Shown: in pieces, positions 10,820-20,693 of the stretch
Numbering within the stretch: the first letter of the stretch is position 1
Layout: every line of letters starts with the position of its first letter
NCBI RefSeq assembly: GCF_000346465.2
Contig: NC_034011.1
Span: forward strand, 8,913,064-8,977,063
Reading direction: 5' to 3'
Source: Prunus persica
Taxonomy: Eukaryota > Streptophyta > Magnoliopsida > Rosales > Rosaceae
DNA: 64,000 bases
Position numbers and translations under genes: made by a program
The notes under the pieces: generated by a model
Database searches by the model: none
What the model was told of the DNA's origin: nothing
Seen by the model: the letters and a program-made list of their open reading frames with translations, nothing else

Positions 10820-12178
10820 ATGGAAGAGGTGATAAATTCGTTGGAGAAAGTACTCATCCTAACTGAAGACGAGAATGATTTGATTCAGTACGACAAAATG
10901 ATGTCGATGACGTGGGGGAGCGACTCAAGACGAGCCTGGTTGGAAAAGTCTTTACAACTAATGTTTTCAACCGGGAGACATTCAAGCAAACGATGTTGAA
11001 GATTTAGAACATGGCTCGTGAGGTGGGGGTGAAAGATTTAGGTGAAAATATCTTTTTGTTCATCTTTGTGACGGAAGGGGATCGACTGCAGGTGTTGTGC
11101 AGTGGGCCTTGGAATTTTGAAAAGCTCTAGTATAACTTGAGATTCCTAGTGGTAGTATTGCTCCATAAGAAATGCATCTAAAATATGCAAAATTCTGAAT
11201 TCAAGTCCATAACGTACCACTGAATTGTAAGACGACAAATATGGGGTGACAAATTGGGAATATCTTGGACAGTGTTTGGATGTAACACATAGGGCATGTA
11301 TGGGGTGTGTTTGGGTAGATTTATGAGGATGCGTGTTTGTTTGATGTCTCCAAGTCGTTACGGTGAGGAAAAAGGTGATTCTACCTTCTGGAAACATAGA
11401 GTTAGTAGATTTCCGATACGAACGATTGCCGGAATTCTGTTTTGTGTGCGACAGAGTGGGTCATGTGTTCAAGGAGTGTTCTTTTGTCGACCTGGCAGCC
11501 AAGCAAGCAAGCAAAAAGCCTAATGGGACATGGTTATAGGCCACCAATGATTTTATCACTACAAGGGCAAGTAGTCCTAAGCGATCCAACTGTGGTGGTA
11601 TGAGTAGACGTGACGACGATGAAGGTAATGGAACTCGGGACCACAATGTTCAAAGGATAGTTTGTACCAATGATATGCATTGGTCAAAGGAGAATGGAGG
11701 TCCTAAAGTCAATGGAGAGAGGTCGTTTATGCAAGAAAACCCCATCAATGCCAAAAATTCACAAAGAAAGGACGAGGAAGGGAATTGTGTGAAGGGGAAA
11801 AAGGTGGAGGAAGGGAGACAAAAGGAAAAATCTAAAGGGGAGAGGGTGGCTGAATCTTTTGTAGGACTGATGCATTAACAAAAAGAGGAGGAGGTGGCGT
11901 GGGAGGCAATAGTAGGAGGAGGAGATGCTAGTAGTGGGTGTGCGAGGAACTCCTCGAATAGGGCTGAGGTAGCAACGATTCTAGAACTTGTAGATCATGA
12001 CATGATTGATATGGAAATGCCGTTACAAAACTTCATTATGATTAAGGAGAAAACAATTAAGGGTACTCACAAAATGAAAGCTGCGGAGACAAAGGCATTT
12101 AAGGAGGATATGAATATCAAAACCTTTGCAGCTAGAGTTAAGGTTTCCCTTGGTGAGGATGTGCGTGAATCATTGTAA
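10820..12178 (+). pseudogene. LINE-B ORF1: DUF4283 and zf-CCHC_4 protein, broken
   Basis: From the ATG at 10820 the conceptual protein starts MEEVINSLEKVLILTEDEND and then changes frame. Phrases such as NMAREVGVKDLGENIFLFIF and LQVLCSGPWNFEKL (about 11010-11128) match the DUF4283 RNA-binding region of plant LINE ORF1. A C-x2-C-x4-H-x4-C knuckle, CFVCDRVGHVFKEC, is at about 11438-11480, preceded by YERLPEF. Downstream is lysine/glutamate-rich sequence (11600-12178). DUF4283/CCHC proteins are thought to coat the LINE RNA. Several stops make this copy nonfunctional. Confidence 0.85.
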
Positions 12179-12587
12179 AATATTCCTATGCACAATCCAA
12201 CCAATAATATTGCAAGTGGGTTGGGTACCTCTGGGCTCGCAAAAATTATTATTGGGGCCCAAAAGAATGTTGGATCAAGGTCTGAATCTGAAACAAAAAA
12301 ATTGGAGGACTATATGCAGTATGAAGTACATGTACGAGAAAATAATAAAATCAATGCCAACTCAAAGAGTGGTAAAGGGTCATGGAAACGTAAGGCAAGG
12401 ACAAGATGTGAATCAACCAATTCGCATATGGGGGAACTCAGCGACTTTAGAGCTTTAATTGGAAAAGGGGGAGTATTGGAGATAATGGATGAAGGGAGGC
12501 CTGTGTCAAAGTGGGTCAAAGAGGGAGAAGATATGAATGATTTTACAAACAGATTGGTGGGATTAGTGGGCTGACCCACCACGAGCC

Positions 12588-14280
12588 ATGAGGATCTTAA
12601 GCTGGAATATCCAAGGTCTGGGGGCTCCTCGGACATTCCACTCTTTCAAAAACATTTTGCGAGAGAAAAAAACCCGATTTGGTCTTCCCTGTGGAAACCA
12701 AAATGACTTCAAATCAAATGGAAAATAAACGAATACAACTTGGAATAGAAGGGGCAGTTAATGTTGCGAGAGTGGGTTTGGGGGAGGTTTGGTTTTGTTC
12801 TGAAGCAGTGGGTGGAATGTGCGGTTATTATCTTACTCAACTGGTCACATTCATGCTCTGATAACTGATTCGAATGACTCATAATTTTATTTTACTGGGT
12901 TTTATGGGCATCCTGATACTCAACAACGAAACCATTCTTGGGAGTTATTATGCAGATTATCTCACAGGATTCAAGGTGCTTGGGTGCTAGTTCGAGATTT
13001 TAATGAGATTTTGCTTCCTAAAGAAAAGCAAGGTGGACGAGAACAACCTCAATTTCAGATGAACAATTTTAGGAAGGCTTTGCATGATTGTAGGCTTAGC
13101 TTCACAAGATTTATAGGGTACCCATTTACTTGGGTACGCAGCTTTCCATATGGTAGTGTGGTGGAAGAACGGTTAGACAAATGTGTAGCAAATGGGGCTT
13201 TCTTTGGCCTTTATTCATATTTGATGACTAACCACTTAGTAGCAATGGGTTCTGATCACTACTCGATTTTCGTGGAGGCTTGTGTTGATGATCCAGAATT
13301 TTTTTCTCATAAAAAACGGAGTATATGGTTTCATTTTGAAGAAATTTGGACCAATGAGCAAGAATTTGAAAAGGTAATTAGAAAGGCATGAAATTTTATT
13401 GATGGAGCTGATGGAGTAAGTAATAGTTTATCATTGTGTGCAAAGGAGCTCAAAATTTGGAACCAAGTCATCTTTGGTAACGTTCGTAATCAACTCAAAT
13501 TAGCTTATCAGGAGTTAGCAGGCCTTCAAAGAAGACTGACAACATATCATGTGTTAAAGTCAAAAGTTGAGAAAACTATTTCAGACCATTTAGAAAAGGA
13601 AGAAATTATGTGGAGGCAACTATCTCGATAGTAGCGTGGCTCAAGGAGAGCGAACAAAAATACCCATTTTTTCCATGAACGGGCAAGCTCTGGATCAAAA
13701 CGCAATAGGGTACGCGGACATTTTGATGAAAATTAGGTCTGGTGGACAGATGAGCATAAGAATGGAGCCCTTTTCTATGACTATTTCAAGTCCTTATTCT
13801 CTTCCTCTAGCAGCCAGCAAATGGAGTGGATTCTTAATTATGTAAGTCCTGTAGTAACAAGTGATATGAATGATCGCTTTCTGCAAGTTTTTACAAGGGA
13901 TGAGTTGGAGTTCGCATCATTTCAAATGTTCCTAACAAAAGCACCTGAGTATGATGGTATGTCGGCCTTATTTTTCCAAATGTATTGGCACATTGTCAGA
14001 GATATGGTGTCTACTAAGTGCTTGCAGATATTAAATGGAAAAGGGAGTGTTCAGGAATTTAACTACACTCTTATAGCTCTCATCCCAAAAATAAAGACGC
14101 CAACAACTGTTTCAGAATTTCATCCTATCAGTTTGTGTACGATAATTTACAAAATGATAGCGAAAACAATTGCCAATCAGTTGAAAAATGTTCTTCCTTA
14201 TGTGATTACAGAAAATTAAAGTCCCTTTGTACCGAATCGAATGATTTCAAATAATATGATGGCAGCTTTTGAAACAATGT
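12588..14280 (+). pseudogene. LINE-B ORF2: endonuclease and partial RT, broken
   Basis: It starts at ATG 12588 with MRILSWNIQGLGAPRTF, the usual N-terminus of the L1 endonuclease (EEP fold). PDLVFPVETK follows after a frame change. The catalytic block reads VLVRDFNEIL at about 12985, with Arg where GDFN has Gly. SFTRFIGYPFTWVR and MGSDHYSIF (SDH motif) follow by 13270. The linker carries IWFHFEEIWTNEQEFEKVI (about 13320-13385). RT begins with LTKAPEYDGMSALFFQMYW and FHPISLCTIIYKMIAKTIAN and ends at 14280. At least five stops or shifts occur. Confidence 0.88.
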
Positions 14281-15112
14281 GATAGGACCCGACTTAAATT
14301 TCACTTTGGAATTCGGTCAAACACTATGCGTGTCCAACACCAGGCAAGTGTCGGTACGAATGACCAAAATACCCTTCTTGCCCTAAACCAGAAACTACTT
14401 TAGGGTTTGACTTCTACCGGTACCGGCAAACTAGCATATTCTCCCCTGAAAAAGTCTCAAAACCTAGAAATCTACCTGCACTGCAAATTCAAATGATTCC
14501 CCAAGAGTTCAGCAAATTTAACTTTTCAAAACTTAACATAACATAACAAACCAAACAAAAACTTGCGGCTGCATTTAGGTTAGCCTAGGTTGTCTACGTA
14601 CCCTTACTGAGGGATCAAGCCACACATAGTTCTTTCTACCCTGAATCACAATTAAGATAGTAAAGAAATATTCAAAATGAAACCAGCGAAATTTTTTTGG
14701 AATCATTCTTTATCTTGGTCTTCACAAGCTATATAATTGAATATCATGCCATTAAATCATGTACCTAACTGTTCAAATAGTTTATCATTGTACATCTAAA
14801 TACTTGCATAACCAAACCTTTTACCTAAAAACCATACCGGCAATCATCTGCATTGTACATATATCCTATAATCACCCACCAATGGGTATATGAGAACACC
14901 ATCAAATCTGAAGGTAACAAGGGAAGGTGAAACTAGCTAACTACCTGTGTAGATAAGTCGGGTAGGTGGTAGGGATTCTGGCCAACCCTGTGCAGATAAT
15001 ATGAGCAAGGTGGTGAATAATATCCTGTTAACTGTACCACACATTGGTACTGCACTAATCTCCACATAGATAAGTTTTAAAATTGAATTTTTAATTTTTA
15101 ATTAATATTTTA
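14281..15112. repeat. Unclassified repeat, related to 24112-24440
   Basis: Begins GATAGGACCCGACTTAAATT right where LINE-B is cut. The first about 200 bp match 24115-24290 (CACTTTGGAAT, TGTCCAACACC, TTTGACTTCT). It later contains GTACCCTTACTGAGGGATCA. No ORF or terminal repeat was recognised. It could be an LTR, but no partner was found. Confidence 0.5.
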
Positions 15113-15202
15113 TGAAAAATGGGGTAAAGTGAGACAAAATAAGTTTAAAGGGAAAAAGTGAGACTCAAATACACTTTCAGGGGGTATATCAATAAATAAG
15201 CC
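15113..15202 (-). repeat. Solitary TIR fragment of the 41433-61118 element family
   Basis: GGGGTAAAGTGAGACAAAAT followed by TATCAATAAATAAGCC (ending 15202) matches the outer end of the right arm at about 61020-61118. It is probably a relic of another member of that long-TIR family. Confidence 0.5.
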
Positions 15203-15408
15203 TTCGTTTAATGTTAATGCGCAACACCTACTTGGTTTCAGGTGAAATTGCAACTTCTTTTATGGTAGCAGAGTTGACTATTCACGTGTCGGATCAAACA
15301 ACCATACATGCTACCACGGAAGGACGGAACCAGAATTTTTTTTAACGAGTGGGCTAGCTAAAGTTATTAATTAGCTTAAAATTTAAATCATATAAACCAC
15401 GCTAGTTC

Positions 15409-15529
15409 GCCAATGGGGTCTAGCCAAGTGGACAAGGGTCTTAACTTGCAAATCGGTGGTCTCTGGTTCCAACCCTCCACCTTCTTGTAGTTTAGACTAT
15501 TGTTTGTTTTAAAAAAAAAAAAAAATTAG
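15409..15529 (+). mobile_element. tRNA-derived SINE with 14-bp target duplication
   Basis: A 121-bp body has a pol III A box (TAGCCAAGTGG, 15421-15431), a B-box-like GGTTCCAACCC and a terminal A run. It is flanked by direct repeats AACCACGCTAGTTC (15395-15408) and AAACACGCTAGTTC (15530-15543), 13 of 14 identical. That is the hallmark of LINE-assisted insertion. The acceptor stem of a real tRNA is absent. Confidence 0.88.
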
Positions 15530-15866
15530 AAACACGCTAGTTCATAATTCCATTGACTAATTTCCAATAAGTTTTCTCTTTTTTTATAAGCGATATTTGG
15601 TGAAGGGGAAATCGAACTTGGAGACTTTGAGTGCATGGGTAAATGTTAATTTCCAATAAGCTTTAACATAAACAAATACGTATTAAATGCAATCAAAAAA
15701 CACATGTTATCAAAATGAAAATATGTTCAACAACATACTTGAAAGTGTACCTATTTTAATTTTTAATGTGTATGTTTATTGATCCCCTGCAACTAAATTC
15801 ATAAAGACTTAAGATTTTTTTGGACTTTAATAGGTTAGTACATACTAGGTTATTTATAAAACATGT

Positions 15867-16363
15867 TGTTGATGCCCAACATCGGAGATCAACTTAGGTG
15901 GAAGAAGTGTTACATCTTCAACAGGACAAGAGAGTTGTGGACCTTCGGCAAGGCGAGATCCTGTAGAAAAAATAGGGAAGAAGCAATCATTAAACTTCGG
16001 ATACTGGTGTGGTAGCTACTGAAGACTCTCCGATGCTTAAGTCAGTAAGTGTGGGATACGTTATAATTTTGGTAGAGTAACAGTAAAGGTGAAAAGTAGT
16101 TACCCTTTTTACCTAAGCACTATTCCTCTTTTATAGGGAAATGAAAGTGAGAGTTTGCACAAAGTTTCAATGTGGGACTTTGTGCAAATTGTTGTGGTGG
16201 CGACATGTGTCTGTGGTTCTAGGTTTTGTAGTTTGAGAGCATCGGCAGCCGTTTCGGTAGGCGACTATTGCTTTGGAGAGAGGTATCCCTTCGGCAGGTC
16301 AAGAAGATGATGACATCATTAGTATTTTAAGCCGAATATGCTCGGGCGATTATGGTGTAAACA
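15867..16363. mobile_element. Solo LTR of a Tat-like Ty3/gypsy element
   Basis: It starts TGTTGATGCCCAAC and ends ATGGTGTAAACA, bounded by a perfect 5-bp duplication CATGT (15862-15866 and 16364-16368). The ends and inner blocks (GACTCTCCGATGCTTAAGT, CTTTTATAGG, AATGTGGGACT) match the LTRs of the full element at 48675-58945. This is therefore a solo LTR of the same lineage, left by recombination between two LTRs. The shared orientation implies the lost element was transcribed on the minus strand. Confidence 0.92.
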
Positions 16364-16368
16364 CATGT

Positions 16369-16845
16369 TAGATATATATGTTTTATTTTTGTTTTTATCC
16401 CCAAAACCTCCCTTAACTACAACACATTGTAGCCCTCGGAGTAGTTCCGCTCTCGCTCCCACTTCACCCAATATATATTGTCCATGTATTACACTTGAGT
16501 TATACCGCAGGTGAGGGTGCGTGTTGAGAGTAAACTGTCATTATAATAGAATACTTTGAAAATTTGGTTGTTTTCCACTTGACTTTTCGTTAGTGGCTGA
16601 CTGTAATTTCTCTTTGAGCATCATTTGTATCCCTACCCAATTATACAAGAGCATTATTTAATTTCAAATATAAATTCGGGTGCTAATGCTTTTTACTAGG
16701 TTCCCACTTTAAAAAGTCAACAATTTCAACTAGGCCATACATGACCAGTACTTTTAGAAACTTCCTAAATGTGTATTTATAGAGTATGTTCTGGACAGAA
16801 GCATAAATAAACGGAACAAATTACCCACTTTGAGTTTCAGCCAAA
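16369..16845. other. Upstream region of the DUF26 gene
   Basis: No ORF of note. A TATA-like TATTTATAG lies at about 16774-16782, about 65 bp before the ATG at 16846. Nothing else was recognised. Confidence 0.4.
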
Positions 16846-17564
16846 ATGTTCTTCTCCAAATCAATCCCTCTCTGTTTCTTACTCTTCTGTCTTTTACACC
16901 ATGCAGCGCTTGGTGCTTCACTTTTCCATTTTTGTTTCAGCAAGGAAAACTACACTGCCCATAGCCCATATGATGCTAACTTGATTCAGTTGTTCAATCT
17001 TCTGTACACAAAAGTTCCTCCTACTGGATTTGGCCTTGGATCAACTGGTAAAGGCCAAAACCAAGCGAATGGGCTAGCCCTATGCCGCGGGGATGTCTCA
17101 AGCCAAGATTGCAAGACTTGTGTCGTTGAAGCAAGCAAAGAGATCAGCGCTGCCCTAGTGGGAAAGGAGCCATAATATGGCACGACAACTGCCTGTTCAA
17201 GTACTCAAATGTGAAATTTGCTGGGAAAGTTGATTACAAAAACAAGTTTTCTTTGTGGAATGGCTACAAAGTAGATGATCCCATGCCATTCAATGCGAAA
17301 GTTAAGGAACTGTTAAGCGGGTTATCTACTAAAGCTTCTTCTAATCCAAAGTTTTATGCTACTGGTGAGCTAGTGCTCAGCTCTTGGGAAACACTATATG
17401 GTCTGACCCAATGTACTAGAGACCTCTATAGTTCCGATTGTAAGAAGTGTCTTGATGATGCAATAAGCGAATTGCCAAATTGTTGTGATGGACAACGAGG
17501 TGGGCGTGTTGTGGGTGGGAGTTGTAACTTTCGATATGAACTTTACCCCATTGTTGATCCTTAA
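16846..17564 (+). pseudogene. Cysteine-rich repeat secretory protein (two DUF26), one frameshift
   Basis: Plant DUF26 (Gnk2-type) proteins are secreted, some bind mannose, and they act in defence. The frame opens at 16846 with a hydrophobic signal peptide (SIPLCFLLFCLLHHAALG, residues 5-22). The first DUF26 contains CRGDVSSQDCKTC and the second CTRDLYSSDCKKC, both C-x8-C-x2-C. A frame change at about 17150-17172 interrupts the block GAIIWHDNCLFKYSN. The first frame ends at TAA 17173-17175 and the second resumes to 17564. The intact length would be about 239 residues, normal for a kinase-less secretory member. With only one lesion it could be a recent pseudogene or an assembly error. Confidence 0.85.
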
Positions 17565-17834
17565 CTAGATTATATAGCTTTCAGTCGGTTATGACCATGC
17601 AGCAATATTAATTCAATAAGTTCAGAACATGTTTAGAAAGCATGTTAATTGTTATAAATCTGAAATGTTTATTACATATTATGCTTACAAATAAATGATG
17701 AAGTGATATTCATGGGACTTCTAATGCCTCATTTATCAGCCTTAACCCTCTTCATTCTGATGTATATTTGACCATGCACGTATACCAAAAATTTATTATT
17801 CCGGAACTCTAGAGCTTAAAAAAATGTGCAAAAC

Positions 17835-18055
17835 GTTAACAATGATTGGTTGAGTTAGTAATGATCGTTCTCTTCACTATCAAGGTCTAGGTTTGAGTTC
17901 CGCTGTTGACAATCTCTCTTGGTGGGTAATCTGTAAAAACAAAAAAAAGGGGCTAAGACTCCTCTGTAACTCCTCAAAGAGGCTTGGTATGCCCTGGTCC
18001 TAGGATGGGGTAGCCTCCCCTCCCCCTAAACTTTTGTTTACCCAAAAAAAAAAAT
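17835..18055 (+). mobile_element. Second SINE-like element with target duplication
   Basis: A pol III-like head (TGGTTGAGTTAGTAATG, then GGTTTGAGTTCC as B box) is followed by about 150 bp and a TTTGTTTACCC-A(11) tail. Direct repeats TGTGCAAAAC (17825-17834) and TGAGCAAAAC (18056-18065) flank it, 9 of 10 identical. It differs from the SINE at 15409 in length and body, so it is another family. Confidence 0.75.
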
Positions 18056-18089
18056 TGAGCAAAACTGGGATATCAAAATTAATGGATCT

Positions 18090-20155
18090 GACTACTTGTT
18101 TATTTTAGTTAATGATGCTCTCTCTCACCTCATATCAGCTGAGTGTACTAGTGGAAGACTAAATGGCATTAGATTATGAAACGGCAGCCCCACTCTTCAA
18201 CATTTGTTTTTCGCTGATGATACCCTTCTTTTCATCAAAGCCTCCACTGAGAACTGTTAACATATACAGACCATTATCTTGTATATTTATTCAATCATCA
18301 GTGTAACTTATAGAAATGTAGAGAGAATGACTAGATGAAAGAGGAGAGAATTTTAGAGAGAGTGAGATTGGAGAAGAAGCTAGCTAAGATTGTATTAGCT
18401 CAGCTCCAATCTGACATGCATATATTGTGCTCTGACAAAACCGTTAGGAATGGAATATTCCTCATTACATCATTCAATCCTAGCCACTCGTTTAATTACC
18501 CTATGAGATAAAGACAAGTGGCACAAGACTATTACATTTTCTGCTGCATACTTGGACTGTGATCCAAAGCTGCCTTTTAAACGAAGAATAGAAACTTCTT
18601 TGTTCTAATTACATTTCAGCAATCACACTTATAAACCAACACTTATAAACTTCTTTATAGAAATGCAGCAGAATGACCCACATTTTGGACTCCTACTGTG
18701 CAGCTTCTGGCCAACTTGTTAATTTGGACAAGTCTAATATGTTCTTCGGTCCAGATACCCGGAGTAATATCAAAAGAAGTGTGTGTTCAGTTTTGAATAT
18801 TAAGTAGGCAGACAATCCGGGGAAGTATTTGGGTTTGCCGTCGGTTTGGGGTCGCTCAAAAACGGAGGCCCTTGGTTATATAAAAGATCGACTTCTAAAG
18901 TTTATTCACAGGTGGAACAACAAGGAGCTCTCTCCTGCTGGGAATGAAGTTTTAATAAAGGTAGTAGCCGCTGCAATCCTGGCTTACTCGATGACTTGCT
19001 TCAAGTTGCCAATTACTCTTTGCAACGAGATCAGTATGGTGATGGGTTCGTTTTGGTGGTGTGATAATGATTCTGGGAGAAAGGTTCACTGGAAGAAGTG
19101 GGCAGATTTGGGAGGGGCTAAAAGTTGTGGTGGACTTAGGTTTCTAGATTTGGTATCTTTTAACAAGGCTTTATTGGCCAAACAATGTGGGAGAATCATT
19201 AATAACCCTTAGGTTCTATGGGTCAGGATTCTCAGAAGTTTGTATTTTCCGAATTCTGGTTTTCTAGAGGCTGAGAAGGTTTTCAGAGCCTCTTGGGCGT
19301 GGAATAGCTTACTATAAGGAAGATATGTTATTCTTAGTGGTGCTAGATGGCAAATTCTGGGAGGCAATTCTGTAAGGCTGTGGGAAGACTCATGGCTCCT
19401 CCAATCTGACAATGGGTACCTCCGCCCAACTGCACGTCCCCTCCATTGGGCCCATGATGGTTGCGGATATAATTGATTGGGAGCATAAGCGCTGGGAGTT
19501 GGCGGACATTGAGAACCTGATTTCTGTGGATGAAGTCAATGAGATCTTTACCCTTCCAATTGGAGGTAAAGATATTCCTGATTGTCTGATTTGGCCTTAC
19601 ACGAAGAATGGCACTTACACAGTCAAATCGGGATACCACTGGATCATGGGGGAAAACAAGCGAGCTCAGTCAAATAGGATTGAATCTTCTCGCCAGGTGG
19701 ATGAGCAAGTCTGGAATTGTATTTGGGCTTGCAAAACTCTCCCAAATTATTCATGTGGCGTGTTGTCCATGGGATTCTTCCTACCTTTGCTAGCTTCTTC
19801 AAGAGGAAGTTGAGTCCTTCTCCCATCTGCCCTCTTTGCCATGATTTTCCTGAATCTGTGGAGCATGTTATCTTCATATCCCTATGGGCTCCAAAAATAT
19901 GGTATGCTAGTAATCTATCTTATAGACCTGATGAGCAAGCTTTCTCGTCGTTGGATAAATGGATTTTGGCTATTTCTTGCTGCTCTGTTTTCTCGAGCCT
20001 GGAGAAACAGTGGATTTTAACTCATGCTACCTTTGTGTGCTGGAGTATCTGGATAGCCCAGTGCTCTTTTATTTATGCTACACCATTTAATTTCTATAAA
20101 CAAATCCGAAAAATGACAGTTGGTCATATTGAATTTAACCTTGATTCCCTATGAG
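18090..20155 (+). pseudogene. LINE-C ORF2 remnant (RT C-half, zf-RVT)
   Basis: LFILVNDALSHLIS leads to the polymerase box FADD (18210-18221). The frame is cut at about 18275 and resumes at about 18681 with ILDSYCAASGQLVNLDKSNM. Next come the thumb-region phrases KYLGLPSVWGRSK and ELSPAGNEVLIKVVAAAI in an open frame at 18829-19212, then KVHWKKWADL. The zf-RVT domain includes FMWRVVHGILPTFASFFKR and CPLCHDFPESVEHV (about 19750-19875). Stops at 18806 and 19210 and frame changes near 19315-19410 and 19720-19740 kill the copy. No RNase H domain was recognised after the finger. Confidence 0.88.
18276..18680. mobile_element. Insert of about 400 bp in LINE-C
   Basis: It separates two adjoining RT codon blocks. 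Left of it the LINE reads ...HIQTI, right of it ILDSYCAASG. The insert is noncoding with purine-rich stretches. Near-copies of TTATAGAAATG...AGAATGAC occur at about 18306-18331 and 18656-18677. The class is not determined. Confidence 0.6.
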
Positions 20156-20274
20156 TGTTTTGAGTTTTTTTAGGGGTTTTTTTTATGAGGTTTTGGAGTT
20201 TGGCTTATTTTAAGAAATCGATGATAGTTTTGTAATTTATAAGAAGTTCGAAACTTCTTTGCTATGTTGTAAAT

Positions 20275-20390
20275 GGCCTTTGAGTGTGTTTCTAAAGTCC
20301 ATTTTATGTAGCTTTTTTTATTTTATTTTAAATTTATAATTTAGGCTCCGTATTGGGTATATAGTGAATCTCCCTAACAAAAAGTACAAA
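20275..20390. repeat. Short dispersed repeat (partner at 26335-26440)
   Basis: GTGTGTTTCTAAAGT, a T-rich run, and TATTGGGTATAT...GTGAA(G/T)CTCCC occur in the same order at both places. The class is unknown. Confidence 0.6.
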
Positions 20391-20552
20391 AAGTTATAGT
20401 TTCCTCTCATTTTGATACAATTCCTACAATAACTATTTCATTACAATCTTCAACCTTACAATTGTGTGCAATTTCTCTCGTCTCCTTTGTGGTCTTGATG
20501 CCTCTATCTCTGCATAAAGAACTCTCTCTCTTTCTAGATCTCTCCTGATAAA

Positions 20553-20693
20553 ATGTCTTCCTCATTTAAGAAAATGATGCCATCAGCACCCACCACACCA
20601 GAAATGGTGCAGTCAGGAGAAATCGTGAACCTTAACCATCAGTCACAATCACCCCCGCATGCGATGGTGACTAAAGAAATTCGCAAGAGCTGA
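20553..20693 (+). other. Small ORF of 46 codons, unrecognised
   Basis: An ATG at 20553 opens a 46-codon frame (MSSSFKKMMPSAPTTPEM at its start) that ends TGA 20691-20693, after a CT-rich leader. Composition looks protein-like, but no family was recognised. It could be a captured exon or chance. Confidence 0.25.

Larger units (their letters stand above)
10820..14280 (+). mobile_element. LINE-B, L1-type, truncated inside RT
   Basis: An ORF1 relic (DUF4283 plus CCHC knuckle) is followed by an ORF2 relic (endonuclease, start of RT). ORF2 stops abruptly after the block ending MMAAFETM at 14280, where an unrelated repeat begins. Both ORFs are full of stops. A leader with TTTTCTTACC-type polypyrimidine lies just upstream (10690-10819). 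Confidence 0.9.
18066..20155 (+). mobile_element. LINE-C, 5'-truncated L1-type, split by an insert
   Basis: The copy begins in the middle of RT, just after the SINE target duplication, and runs through zf-RVT to a stop at 20152-20154. A roughly 400-bp insert (18276-18680) splits it. The 3' UTR continues into T-rich sequence after 20155. Confidence 0.9.

Noticed and set aside
15409..15529. tRNA gene
   Set aside because: A and B boxes are present, but no acceptor stem can be formed, and target duplications plus an A tail show a SINE.
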